Source: Kumtagia sp052180275
Lineage (GTDB): Bacteria > Pseudomonadota > Alphaproteobacteria > Rhizobiales > Rhizobiaceae
Assembly (NCBI RefSeq): GCF_052180275.1
Contig: NZ_CP197465.1
Span: 2,976,001 to 3,040,000 of the forward strand
Direction: 5' to 3'
DNA: 64,000 nucleotides
Shown: positions 24,201-31,339 of the stretch, piece by piece
Layout: every line of letters begins with the position of its first letter
Position numbering within the stretch: the first letter of the stretch is position 1
Translations under genes and position numbers: made by a program
The notes under the pieces: model-generated
Database searches by the model: none
Seen by the model: the letters and a program-made list of their open reading frames with translations, nothing else
What the model was told of the DNA's origin: nothing

Positions 24201-25283
24201 GAAGCGTTGCCGGCGCTGCTGGCCGCGGCCGACAAGGTCGGGCGCGACATCGACGCCGCCAGGACAGCCGGTTTTGCGCCGGAAATCGCGGCGGCCGGCT
24301 CCTTTGCCGGTGGTGATGCGGATGTGGCGTTCACCATCGCCAACGGCGTGTTGCGCGCGCCGCCGGTGACGCTGCAAAGCCCGCCGGCGCAAGTTTCGGC
24401 GGAATTGCGTGCCGATCTCAACACGGGCGAGCTATCGCTGAACGGCACCGTGACCTATGCGGCGGGCGACGAGGCGCTTGCCGGGTCCGAACCCGCCTTG
24501 CGCTTCACGGCGCAAGGCCAGGCCGGCGCGGTCAGCATCACCTTCGACAGCGAGCCGCTGGCGCAGTTCCTGACGCAAAGGGCGCTGGAGCGAGAGCAGG
24601 CGCGGGTGGAGGCGATGCAGGCCGTGCTGCTGGAAAAGCAGAGGCTGCGCCGCGAGGTCCGCTACTATGCGGCGCTGGAGGCGGAGCGCAGCCGCATCGC
24701 CGCCGAGGCCTTGCGCAAGGCCGAGGAAGAAGCGCGGCGCAAAGTGCAGGAAGAGGCGCGGCTCAAGGCGGAAGAGGAGGAACGCCAGCGGCTGGCGGCC
24801 GAGGAAGCGAGGCGGCAGGCCGAAGAGGCGGCGCGGCGCCAGGCGGAGGAAGAGGCTCGCCTGAAAGCCGAAGAGGAAGCACGGCAGAGGGCGCAAGAGG
24901 ATGCGCGACGGAAAGCGGAGGAAGACGCAAGGCTGAAGGCGGAGGCTGAAGAGCGGGAGCGGATCGCCGCCGAGCAGGCAGAACGTGAGCGGCAGGCCGC
25001 CGAGCGGGGCGAGCAGGACGGGCAGGCCGCCGAAAAGGCCGCGGCTTCCCGGCGCCAGACCGAGGAGGTCGTGCGCCGCAGGGCGTCGCAGGAAGCGCAG
25101 CAGGCCGACGAAGCTGCCCGCCGTGCCGCCGAGGAGAAACCCGCCAGGCCAGCCGCGCGGGAAGCCGAACAGGCGCCGCTGCCCGGCGTGCGCCAGGGCA
25201 CCGAGATGGGCGACTATCCGCCGCCGGTGAAGCCGAAACCGTCGGCTTTCGAGAACATCATCCGCTCGCTGACGGGTGGCTGA
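21219..25283 (+). CDS. AsmA-family protein with long charged C-terminal tail
   Basis: The protein has 1354 residues. One N-terminal membrane anchor (ARLFVFVGGLIVLALTVALV) precedes an AsmA domain (DWTNYRADFEREASAVLGRKV, LPFPSVTFSDVAVGG) and long beta-rich repeats, as in proteins that bridge the envelope and affect lipid transport. Residues of about 1120-1330 are a highly charged helix built of EEARRKAEEEAR-type repeats, followed by a short Pro-rich end. The start is TTG 21219 behind GAAAGGG. The charged tail is unusual for AsmA and may form a coiled coil in the periplasm. It is a single gene. Confidence 0.85.
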   Translation: MILARLFVFVGGLIVLALTVALVAPYFIDWTNYRADFEREASAVLGRKVVVRGDAEARLLPFPSVTFSDVAVGGGVRGEPAMTIETFSMDAELAPFLRGEFLIFDMRIVKPRGIVDIAEDGTVDWAVRPSSPIPASKIALEKLTVTDGQVEVRHRLSGRTHLVTEINSEMAAKSLAGPWRVEGTLRLDGAQAAISATTGVASGDGRMRLRIRATPTEQPVSLEADGEVALNPDGLVYAGSFRLAESAVRTVGAETGGTEPAAPTQAEAPGYRLAGQFSVDSRKLDVPAFRFETGPLDRPYTADGTASVDFGAEPRFAIKASGAQMRFDEALGATEGSSLSLEQRMKAFEAAMLGLPKPTMPGSIEVDLPAVVVGDTTIRDVKLAAEPAKDGWTIKSMGATLPGRTTLEADGLLKTDGGFGFNGRLLLAVAQPSGFAAWVAKDIDEAIRRLPAAGFSAKVDMTERRQLFRDLELVLGDARFRGEIDSRQPEGVRPSVFIRLDGDAMDVDGLSAFASLFVSDAGRNRFAESDLDFDVKAGPVRVAGLSAETVDTALRLRQGQLEIDRLSIGGLAGASISATGSIKDFPDNPTGNVDASIVAVDLAPLAKLAAESFPENYPLQQLQRRVVAYPSLLSDARFDVVASAAANADGTSGMALSLQGNAGGSALSASLSGNGRPAEARDAQLSLTLSARNEDSTALLALIGLPTLPLSSTGAGELTLSAKGVPATGLESALELKGDRFLASFNGMTDLDDDGFAAKGKVSVEAGDIEPWLTTSGVVLPGMGLGTAAEFSAQTDLGSGLLVLSGIDGVVNETAVAGDLNAEFKDGLPNLSGALVLDELSLDPFAAMLVGDEALKSGEGAWPSAPFVGKAVLPFSAAVDVSAGTLTAGSATAYDATLSLGIGAEGLRVDDLKATYDGGQLSGRFEIKNNGGNGLVSGQMQLGNADLATSGLAGKGDFSASVSGSGKSVEAIVAALSGSGTASIKGLRVDGINGEALPALLAAADKVGRDIDAARTAGFAPEIAAAGSFAGGDADVAFTIANGVLRAPPVTLQSPPAQVSAELRADLNTGELSLNGTVTYAAGDEALAGSEPALRFTAQGQAGAVSITFDSEPLAQFLTQRALEREQARVEAMQAVLLEKQRLRREVRYYAALEAERSRIAAEALRKAEEEARRKVQEEARLKAEEEERQRLAAEEARRQAEEAARRQAEEEARLKAEEEARQRAQEDARRKAEEDARLKAEAEERERIAAEQAERERQAAERGEQDGQAAEKAAASRRQTEEVVRRRASQEAQQADEAARRAAEEKPARPAAREAEQAPLPGVRQGTEMGDYPPPVKPKPSAFENIIRSLTGG

Positions 25284-25295
25284 CGGGATCGTCCG

Positions 25296-25523
25296 TCATT
25301 TGCCGATCGTCCCGCGCTTCACCCAATCCAGGACGTAGACGCGGATCGCGGAAGAGAGATTGGCTTCGCGGGGCCGACCTTCGTCGATTTCCGCGATCAG
25401 CGCGGCGAGAGGCAACCCGCGGTCGCTGGCTATCCCGCAGAGTTCATCGAAGAAAGGCTGTTCGAGCGAATAGCTGGTGCGGTGGCCGCGGATCGAGACC
25501 GAGTGTTTGTGCACGAGGCTCAT
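25296..25523 (-). CDS. Ribbon-helix-helix domain protein
   Basis: This 75-residue protein begins MSLVHKHSVSIRGHRTSYSLE and continues PFFDELCGIASDRGLPLAALIAEID, then NLSSAIRVYVLDW. This is the PF13467-like RHH family common next to sspB in Rhizobiales. It is predicted to bind DNA as a dimer. It is the third gene of sspB-DUF4169-RHH; the gap to DUF4169 is 34 bases. Confidence 0.82.
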   Translation of the reverse strand: MSLVHKHSVSIRGHRTSYSLEQPFFDELCGIASDRGLPLAALIAEIDEGRPREANLSSAIRVYVLDWVKRGTIGK

Positions 25524-25557
25524 GGGGGTGGCCTGACGCCCCGACCGGTCGCCCGCA

Positions 25558-25758
25558 TCATTCTTCAGCGTCGCCGGCGTGGCCAGCATCGCGGCGGTGC
25601 GCCTCGACATGATCGGAGAGGCGCGCGGCATCGGCGCGGTCCCGCTGCTTTTCCACCTTCGTGCGGCCGTGGCGGGCGCGGTTCTCGTCGGCAAGCTTCG
25701 CCTGATCGTCGCGCTGACGGCGTTTCCTGGCAATGCGAAGGTTGACGATCTCGCCCAC
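25558..25758 (-). CDS. DUF4169 family protein
   Basis: This 66-residue, strongly charged protein has the pattern GEIVNLRIARKRRQRDDQ, then ENRARHGRTKVEKQRDR, which identifies DUF4169. The function is unknown. It lies between sspB and the RHH gene, 18 bases after sspB, and is most likely in the same transcript. Confidence 0.82.
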   Translation of the reverse strand: MGEIVNLRIARKRRQRDDQAKLADENRARHGRTKVEKQRDRADAARLSDHVEAHRRDAGHAGDAEE

Positions 25759-25776
25759 GGCCGGGTGAGGACGGCG

Positions 25777-26325
25777 CTATTTCTTGCGGAAGGCGTCGAG
25801 CGAGACGACGTCGGCGCCCTTGCCTTCTTCGGTCACGGCGGCCGGCTTGGCGGGAGCCGGCTTTTCTTTTTCCTTTGGTTCCGCCTTCTTGGACGCGGCA
25901 ACGGGAACCGGCTTTTTTTCGACGGCGACAGGACGCAGCGGTTCGGGCGCGGCAGGCGTGGCCGCCTCGGTCTTGACGTCGAACTCCAGCTCGAAATTGA
26001 CCGACGGATCGTAGAAGCCGCGCACCGCGGAGAAGGGAATCTCCAGCTTTTCCGGCACGTCGGAGAAGGACAGGCCGATCTCGAAGCCGACATCGGTCAC
26101 CTTGAGGTCCCAATACTGGAACTGGATGACGATGGTCATCTGCTCGGGGTAACGCTCGCGCAGCCGCGACGAGACGCGCACGCCGGGCGCGCCGGTCAGG
26201 AAGGTGATGAAGAAATGGTGGCTGCCAGGCAGGCCCGTGCGCGCAACCTCGGCCAGAACCTTGCGCATGACGCCGCGCAATGCCTCCTGGGCAAGGATGT
26301 CGTAACGGATGTGGTCTTCGGCCAT
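25777..26325 (-). CDS. sspB: SspB, ClpXP adaptor for SsrA-tagged proteins
   Basis: This 182-residue alphaproteobacterial SspB has a globular tag-binding domain (residues 1-130: YDILAQEALRGVMRKVLAEVA, FFITFLTGAPGVRVS, MTIVIQFQYWDL). A flexible Ala/Pro/Lys-rich linker follows, and a short C-terminal motif ending VVSLDAFRKK serves as the ClpX-tethering module. It hands proteins tagged by tmRNA to ClpXP. The tmRNA gene itself is about 21 kb away in this window. First gene of the sspB-DUF4169-RHH operon. Confidence 0.93.
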   Translation of the reverse strand: MAEDHIRYDILAQEALRGVMRKVLAEVARTGLPGSHHFFITFLTGAPGVRVSSRLRERYPEQMTIVIQFQYWDLKVTDVGFEIGLSFSDVPEKLEIPFSAVRGFYDPSVNFELEFDVKTEAATPAAPEPLRPVAVEKKPVPVAASKKAEPKEKEKPAPAKPAAVTEEGKGADVVSLDAFRKK

Positions 26326-26408
26326 CGCGCAGCGGGTTCCGAGTGAATCGACAACACTACCTCTAATGAAGGATAGGGCCGCCGTAAACGGATTATGCAG
26401 ACGGACCC

Positions 26409-27056
26409 TCAGGCTCGCTTGCCATAAGCGCGGAGGAAGGTGCGGACCGCGTTCTTCGCCGAGGCGACGAGAAAATCGTCGTCCATGTCGTCGCCGAGCA
26501 GCATGGCGGTCTGCAAATCGGCATTGACCAGCGCCAGGAACTGGCGGGCGGCGAGGTCGGGATCGTCCAGGTCTAGATGGCCGGAAAGGGCGAGGCGGGC
26601 GAAGCGGGCGGCGAGTGCCGACCAGGTCTTTGCCGGGCCGTTGACGCGCCAGTCGGCGAACAGTTCGGGATAACGCTCGCCTTCCGACTGGATCAGCTTG
26701 CGCAGGAATTTTCCGTCGCGGTTGCAGATGCAGTTGCGGGTCAGGCGGACCGCGAAGGCTGTGAGATCGGCTTCCAGATCGGTAGGCTTGTCCGGAAAGG
26801 TGGCGAGTGTGTCGAAAATGTCGGCGTTGATGCGCTCCGTAACCTCGCGGACGACGGCCTGGAACAGTTTTTCCTTGTCGCCATGGTGGTTGTAGACGGT
26901 CTGGCGCGAGACGTTGGCCTGGACGGCGATCATGTCGATGTTGGTGCCGCCAAAGCCTTCGCGGCAGAAGACGCAGGCGGCCGCGTCGATGATCGACAGG
27001 CGCTTCTCGATATGGCCGCGCGGGCCGGCTATGTCAGGAGCGGTGACAGGTGGCAT
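26409..27056 (-). CDS. TetR/AcrR-family regulator of the adjacent exporter
   Basis: The protein has 215 residues. The N-terminal helix-turn-helix is IIDAAACVFCREGFGGTNID, then VSRQTVYNHHGDKEKLF. The C-terminal domain (TRNCICNRDGKFLRKLI, then ARQFLALVNADLQTAMLLG) matches the AcrR C-terminal type. The start ATG is at 27056. It is divergent from a Bcr/CflA exporter gene, with a 20-bp palindrome between the two promoters, so it probably represses the exporter and itself. Confidence 0.88.
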   Translation of the reverse strand: MPPVTAPDIAGPRGHIEKRLSIIDAAACVFCREGFGGTNIDMIAVQANVSRQTVYNHHGDKEKLFQAVVREVTERINADIFDTLATFPDKPTDLEADLTAFAVRLTRNCICNRDGKFLRKLIQSEGERYPELFADWRVNGPAKTWSALAARFARLALSGHLDLDDPDLAARQFLALVNADLQTAMLLGDDMDDDFLVASAKNAVRTFLRAYGKRA

Positions 27057-27077
27057 CGGAAATTTATGTACACCTGA

Positions 27078-27108
27078 TTGACAATTTGGACAAGAGCGTC
27101 CAAAAATA
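27078..27108 (+). promoter_or_regulatory. Exporter promoter with TetR operator in the spacer
   Basis: TTGACA at 27078-27083 is a consensus -35. TTTGGAC-AAGAGC-GTCCAAA at 27085-27104 is a perfect inverted repeat of two 7-bp arms. An AT-rich AAATAT at about 27103-27108 can serve as the -10 with an 18-19 base spacer. A repressor bound here would block RNA polymerase directly. Confidence 0.6.
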
Positions 27109-27203
27109 TCGACATTGTGCAGTGCGGGAGCTTTTGCCGAAGCTTCGCGTTGCCAGGCCGCCGCCATTCCGGATCCGCGGCCGCAGCAAAAGAGCCATAC
27201 GTC

Positions 27204-28418
27204 ATGCAAACGAATTACCTGCGTTACGCGATCGTGCTTGGGCTGGTTTCAGCCATCGGCCCGTTCGCGATCGACATGTACCTGCCGGCGTTGCCGTCGA
27301 TCGGCGCCGATCTCGGCGCCAGCGACCTGGCCGTGCAGATGAGCCTTGTGGTCGTCTTCCTGTCCTTCGCCATCGGGCCGCTTCTGGTCGGGCCGCTGGC
27401 CGACATCTATGGCCGCAAGCCGATCCTCTATGGCGGCCTGGTGGTGTTCGCGCTGGCCAGCATCGGAGCGGCGCTTGCCCCAACGGTCGAATGGCTGATC
27501 TTCTTCCGCCTGGTGCAAGGGCTTGGCGCCAGCACCGGCATGGTGGTGCCGCGCGCCATCGTGCGCGACTTACACACCGGCCCGGAGGCGGCCAAGCTGA
27601 TGTCGCTGCTGATGCTGGTGTTCAGCGTGTCGCCGATCCTTGCGCCGCTGACCGGCAGCTTCATCATCGACGCTTTCGGCTGGCGTGCCGTATTCTGGGC
27701 GGTGACGATCGCGGCCGTGCTTGGCTATTTCCTGATGGTCGCGGCCCTGGAAGAGACGCGCCCGGCCGAGATGCGCGGCGGCAGTTCGTTCTCCGCCGCC
27801 TGGGCCGGCTACAAGAAGCTCTCGGTCGACCGCAGCTTCCTCGGCCTTGTGCTCATCGGCGGCTTTGGCATCGCCAGCTTCTTCGTCTACCTGGCCAATT
27901 CGTCCTTCGTGATCATCGACCACTATGGCATGTCGCCGTCGACCTACAGCCTGTTCTTCTCGGTGAACGCGGTATCGTTCTTCGCCGTATCCCAGCTCAG
28001 CGGCTGGCTGGCGCAGAAGTTCGGCCTGCGCCGCGTCGTTCGCATCGCGGTGTTCGGATACGCGGCCGTGATGATCGCCATGTATGCGGTGATGGCGACG
28101 GGCATTGAGTCGCTCGCCTTCATGGCGGTCGCGCTGTTCTTCGGCTACGGATTCCTCGGGCTGGTCATTCCCACCACCTCGGTGCTGGCGATGGAAGACC
28201 ATGGCGAGATCGCGGGAACGGCGTCGGCGCTCATGGGCACGCTGCACATGATCACCGGCGTCGCCGCCATGACGGTGACGGGATTTTTCGCCAACGGCCT
28301 GCCGATGCCGATGATCACCGGCATTGCCGCCTGCGCGGTTATTGCGCTGGTTTTGTCCATGCTGACGCTCGGTTCTCGGCGCGGTCGAAGCGACATGGAG
28401 GTCGCGCCGGCCGAATGA
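27204..28418 (+). CDS. Bcr/CflA-family multidrug exporter (MFS)
   Basis: This 404-residue, 12-segment major facilitator is of the DHA1 Bcr/CflA type. Family marks are AIDMYLPALPSIGADL in the first loop, GPLADIYGRKPIL (motif A), RLVQGLGASTGMVVPRAIVRD and the SPILAPLTGSFI antiporter block. It expels drugs such as bicyclomycin or chloramphenicol, or sulfur compounds, by proton antiport. It is controlled by the divergent TetR gene. A hairpin terminator lies 28 bases after the stop. Confidence 0.92.
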   Translation: MQTNYLRYAIVLGLVSAIGPFAIDMYLPALPSIGADLGASDLAVQMSLVVVFLSFAIGPLLVGPLADIYGRKPILYGGLVVFALASIGAALAPTVEWLIFFRLVQGLGASTGMVVPRAIVRDLHTGPEAAKLMSLLMLVFSVSPILAPLTGSFIIDAFGWRAVFWAVTIAAVLGYFLMVAALEETRPAEMRGGSSFSAAWAGYKKLSVDRSFLGLVLIGGFGIASFFVYLANSSFVIIDHYGMSPSTYSLFFSVNAVSFFAVSQLSGWLAQKFGLRRVVRIAVFGYAAVMIAMYAVMATGIESLAFMAVALFFGYGFLGLVIPTTSVLAMEDHGEIAGTASALMGTLHMITGVAAMTVTGFFANGLPMPMITGIAACAVIALVLSMLTLGSRRGRSDMEVAPAE

Positions 28419-28439
28419 ATGAGGGCTTGATGAGTGGGA

Positions 28440-29000
28440 CTATCCCGAGGGCGCCGCGAGCGCCCTCGATTTTATGAAGGCCAGCCTGTCGGCAATCGGC
28501 GCGCGCGGCACTTCCACCAGATCGTAGCCGCAGGCGGTGTAGACCGCGGCTACCGCTTCGAAGGTTCGTACCGCCTCGGCAAAATCCTGCTTGCGCTCGG
28601 TGTCGTTGCCGTAGATTTCCAGCCACGGCGGCAGGATGAAGACGGTCCCGTTGTAGCGAAATTTTTCCGCGGCGCGGCGGAAATGATCGGGAACGGGCAG
28701 GCCGCAGAGGTTCAAGTAGCCGATGCAATCGGGTACGCCACGGTCGAAGAAGACCGTGCCGGTGGTAGCGAGCGCCTGGTTCCACGAGCGCATTTCCCAG
28801 GCCAGCATCAGTTCGGCGAAGAGTTTTTTATCCGCCCAATGCAGTGCGCCGCCGCCGATAGTGACCTGGTCGCGGATGATGCCGCGCCCGGCTTCCTCGG
28901 TGACCGCGAAACCTTCGGCGCGCGATGCATCGATCGGCGTGGTCTTGCCGGAACCGGGTCCGCCGGTGAACACGAAGAAACGGTCGGTGTTTGCCGACAT
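28440..29000 (-). CDS. AAA_28-type predicted ATPase
   Basis: This 186-residue P-loop protein has FVFTGGPGSGKTT near the N-terminus (Walker A), VFFDRGVPD as the Walker B-like block, and YNGTVFILPPW and ERKQDFAEAVRTFEAVAAVY typical of the AAA_28 NTPase/kinase-like family. The function is unknown; relatives phosphorylate small molecules. The gene start faces the left att site; before the island inserted, this gene lay just downstream of ssrA. Its 3' end overlaps the terminator of the exporter gene. Confidence 0.82.
   Translation of the reverse strand: MSANTDRFFVFTGGPGSGKTTPIDASRAEGFAVTEEAGRGIIRDQVTIGGGALHWADKKLFAELMLAWEMRSWNQALATTGTVFFDRGVPDCIGYLNLCGLPVPDHFRRAAEKFRYNGTVFILPPWLEIYGNDTERKQDFAEAVRTFEAVAAVYTACGYDLVEVPRAPIADRLAFIKSRALAAPSG
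28446..28468 (+). terminator. Rho-independent terminator after the exporter
   Basis: CGAGGGCGC-CGCGA-GCGCCCTCG is a 9-bp perfect stem followed on the plus strand by ATTTTAT. It ends the exporter transcript and lies within the last codons of the convergent ATPase gene. Confidence 0.75.
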
Positions 29001-29147
29001 GCGATAATCCTTTCGTTGAGTTGTGGCCGAGGCACTGCTGAAGTTGAAATGCCGGTAGGGCAGAGGGCATTTTCCCGCGGACAGCGGCAATGAAACCCCG
29101 GAAGCGATTTTTCGCGGTTCCAGCGTTCGTGAAACTTTGGAAGGGAA

Positions 29148-29161
29148 AAGTGGAGGTTTCT
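29148..29161. repeat. attL core (14-bp direct repeat)
   Basis: AAGTGGAGGTTTCT is identical to 47387-47400. To its left is ordinary chromosome (AAA_28 gene); to its right the phage-type genes begin. A 14-mer could recur by chance in 64 kb, but coincidence of both copies with the two island borders makes chance unlikely. Confidence 0.75.
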
Positions 29162-29278
29162 ATCCAATGGACCGTTTCCGCTGAATAATCAAGGGCATGC
29201 GTTTTTCAGCGCATGCCCGAAAAAGCACGAACGGGACCAGAACAAACCGGCCTGCTGTAAAACAGTGGGAGCGATAGC

Positions 29279-29605
29279 ATGAGCGCCCCCGACCAGATGC
29301 GAGAGGAGTTTGCGAACATAAAACGCCAGGGCGAAGAGGTAGAACGTGGCGTCGAACGAACCGAAGAATCTATCGACCGAGGCGCCCGCAGAACCAGACA
29401 CCGATTCCGTCTGACCATACCCGGCGCGTCCGACGAGGTCCCTGCATCCCCCGACCTCACCGCCGCTGCTGACTGGCTTCGCGATACACCGAGATCGCAG
29501 CGCGGTCCGGCCGTTCCGGAGCTTCAGCGCCGGTTCGGTCTTTCTGCCGTCATGGCGGTCGAGATCATCAGGGCGCGAAACCTCGAGCTCGCGAGGGCGC
29601 ATTGA
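29279..29605 (+). CDS. Small phage-type protein, first gene of island operon
   Basis: The protein has 108 residues. The N-terminal part is charged and helical (MREEFANIKRQGEEVERGVE); the C-terminal part (AADWLRDTP, then AVPELQRRFGLSAVMAVEIIRARNL) looks like a small helical DNA-binding or coupling domain seen in rhizobial prophages. The function is not known. Its TGA overlaps the ATG of the next gene. Confidence 0.65.
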   Translation: MSAPDQMREEFANIKRQGEEVERGVERTEESIDRGARRTRHRFRLTIPGASDEVPASPDLTAAADWLRDTPRSQRGPAVPELQRRFGLSAVMAVEIIRARNLELARAH

Positions 29606-30504
29606 TGGCCGCCCCAAAATTGGAAAGCCGCGCGTCGCTGGCAGGCGACGGCGCGGCTGATATGGAAGCATTTCAAGTTGAATTGATATCACCGCCACGT
29701 GCCGGCGCGCAATCGCATAGGCGCCCTTGGGAGGCCACAGGCGAGCGGAAAAAGCGCGCCGTCTCGACCGCAAAGCCGGTGCCGATGCGCTGGCCCAAAG
29801 ACCGATCAAGGTACGCGCTCGCCGACCTATGGTTCTTCGTCGCCGCGCAGATAGCCGAGACGAAAAATCACTTTCGGCTGCTGCTCGCACTTACCAAGGC
29901 AATCCGCCGCGATAGCGGGACAACCACAGACGGCAACGAAACGCTTGCGAGATGGGCAGGCAACATGGATCCGACAGAAGCCAGCAAGGCAGTGTCGTTT
30001 CTCGCGAGCCAAGGTCTCGTGATTGTCGAGATCGGCTTCGCCGGAGATGGCAACGGCAAGCTGCGGAAGTCGAGAACGATCCGGCTCGCGATGCCCGATC
30101 CATTCCCCGAGGGGGTGTCCATCGACCTCCCGTACGCTCAACCAAGCGGAAATCAAGTTGTGTCACGTGCCCAAGTTGATGACGAAATCCAAGGTCGAAA
30201 AACACCGGATTCATCTTGGGCACGTGTTCCGGATGCCGTGCCACGTGCCCAAATATCTATGAAGGCTGCCGCCTCTGCCGTGATTCAATCACCTCCGCTT
30301 GCACCCAGCGTCGAGGATGTGGCGTCCAACTCTTACGCTGCCGCCAAAACTGGCGAGGCAGCGCCCGTCGGGAACGTCGGATCAGCGGCGGGCGAAGTAG
30401 CGAAACAATCCTTCGAACATGCGCTCGGAGACGGGGGCCCGAAAAGGCCCCCTCCAGTCGACTCGCCCTCATCGTCCGCCGCCACGAAGCCGGAGTGGTT
30501 GTGA
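29605..30504 (+). CDS. Winged-helix-like phage protein
   Basis: The protein has 299 residues. Residues of about 50-155 (RYALADLWFFVAAQI, FRLLLALTKAI, NETLARWAGNMDPTEASKAV, FLASQGLVIVEIGFAG) look like a winged helix-turn-helix such as those in phage replication or regulatory proteins. The C-terminal 140 residues are low in complexity and probably disordered. It starts at ATG 29605 (TGATG overlap) and ends with ATGA into the next gene. No exact family is named. Confidence 0.65.
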   Translation: MAAPKLESRASLAGDGAADMEAFQVELISPPRAGAQSHRRPWEATGERKKRAVSTAKPVPMRWPKDRSRYALADLWFFVAAQIAETKNHFRLLLALTKAIRRDSGTTTDGNETLARWAGNMDPTEASKAVSFLASQGLVIVEIGFAGDGNGKLRKSRTIRLAMPDPFPEGVSIDLPYAQPSGNQVVSRAQVDDEIQGRKTPDSSWARVPDAVPRAQISMKAAASAVIQSPPLAPSVEDVASNSYAAAKTGEAAPVGNVGSAAGEVAKQSFEHALGDGGPKRPPPVDSPSSSAATKPEWL

Positions 30505-30866
30505 TGCGCCAGCTCGAGCTCGACTTCGAAGCAATACTAGGTGTCGTTCATCTCGCGCCCTACATTGAACGCCGGAGACCGATGAAGCGGTGCGCCAGTG
30601 GCCAGGTCACGGCTTCGATATCCGCGTTCCCCCCGTCAAGGCAGCGCTCTACGATAAAGGGTGTAGTGCTGGGGCTCCAGCGCTTTCGAGGCAAGAGGCG
30701 CGTCGCCTACTGGAACGGGCAGATTGACCTGTTGCGTGACCAACTGCGTCTTGCCGCAATGTCGGATTCAGAGATCCGACGCGAACTGCTCGCCTTTCGT
30801 GCTGCCGTCGAGCAAGCGATCAATCCCGACCAGCAGGCCGATCCGCAGATGGACGGTGCGGCATGA
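30504..30866 (+). CDS. Hypothetical phage protein
   Basis: The protein has 120 residues. The N-terminus MRQLELDFEAILGVVHLAP is followed by a basic middle and RGKRRVAYWNGQIDLLRDQLRLAAMSD, then EIRRELLAFRAAVEQAIN. It is probably helical; no domain is recognised. Both ends overlap neighbours by 3-4 bases (ATGA), so it is translationally coupled. Confidence 0.65.
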   Translation: MRQLELDFEAILGVVHLAPYIERRRPMKRCASGQVTASISAFPPSRQRSTIKGVVLGLQRFRGKRRVAYWNGQIDLLRDQLRLAAMSDSEIRRELLAFRAAVEQAINPDQQADPQMDGAA

Positions 30867-31027
30867 TCGACGCCTCGGCGCCCCTTCGCTGTCCGGCCGC
30901 CCATGCGGCCTACCGTCGTCATCGCCGACGGCAGGCGTTGCGACGCGCCGCCCTCGTCGGTCGGGATGTCATGGCCGTCGTCGGCGCGGTCGCCGTCATC
31001 ATGCTCGTTGCGGGGCTCGTGTTGTGA
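30863..31027 (+). CDS. Small single-span membrane protein
   Basis: This 54-residue frame starts at an ATG overlapping the stop of the preceding gene (ATGA). The first 30 residues are strongly basic (YRRHRRRQALRRA). One clear membrane segment follows (DVMAVVGAVAVIMLVAGLVL) up to the stop. The coupling and the clean N-in/C-out topology support a real gene. A holin or inner-membrane effector is possible but unproven. Confidence 0.5.
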   Translation: MIDASAPLRCPAAHAAYRRHRRRQALRRAALVGRDVMAVVGAVAVIMLVAGLVL

Positions 31028-31339
31028 CCTCGATGCGAAGCGAAGTGGGAATCGCCCCAGCCAGAAAATGCGCGACCAACGCCCCGCGAATAACCCGCAT
31101 TCAGCCTTGGCCGGGGAGGACTCAGCGAGGTCGGCGCCCACAATACAACCGGCGCGAGCGCTATCTGACGCAGCCCTCAAATCGCTCACAAATACCTGAA
31201 ATCATTGGGGTTTTGGGTGGGATGGGGCCTTTGGGTCCTTCCCAGAGGGGTGCCCGGCGCGGGTTATTCGCGCGGCACCGTTTGAGCGTTTTTCGGGTTT
31301 TTGAGTTTCGTACCACCACAACTAGGGGAAGAACGTATT
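31028..31339. other. Gene-free interval, candidate packaging (cos/pac) site
   Basis: No gene is supported. From 31204 on, the sequence is a run of G-rich blocks (TTGGGGTTTTGGGTGGGATGG, then CCTTTGGGTCCTTCCC, AGAGGGGTGCCC). It ends in a hairpin formed by GTGCC-GGCGCG and CGCGC-GGCAC around GGTTATT (31250-31279). It lies immediately before a gene with a Nu1-like helix-turn-helix, the place where cos or pac sites are usually found. A terminator-antiterminator is the alternative. Confidence 0.4.

Noticed and set aside
23109..24392. 427-codon antisense frame within the AsmA gene
   Set aside because: Composition (Arg, Gln, His) is typical of reverse-strand GC-rich coding DNA.
28440..29000. AAA_28 ATPase as island cargo
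   Set aside because: It lies outside the left att repeat and pairs with the flanking chromosome; it is a core gene that used to follow ssrA.
29189..29890. 233-codon leftward frame at the left end of the island
   Set aside because: It overlaps two rightward genes that are coupled by start-stop overlap; no recognisable protein features.
31028..31339. tRNA or other structured RNA in the gap before the Nu1-like gene
   Set aside because: No cloverleaf or T-arm signature; only G-rich blocks and one hairpin.
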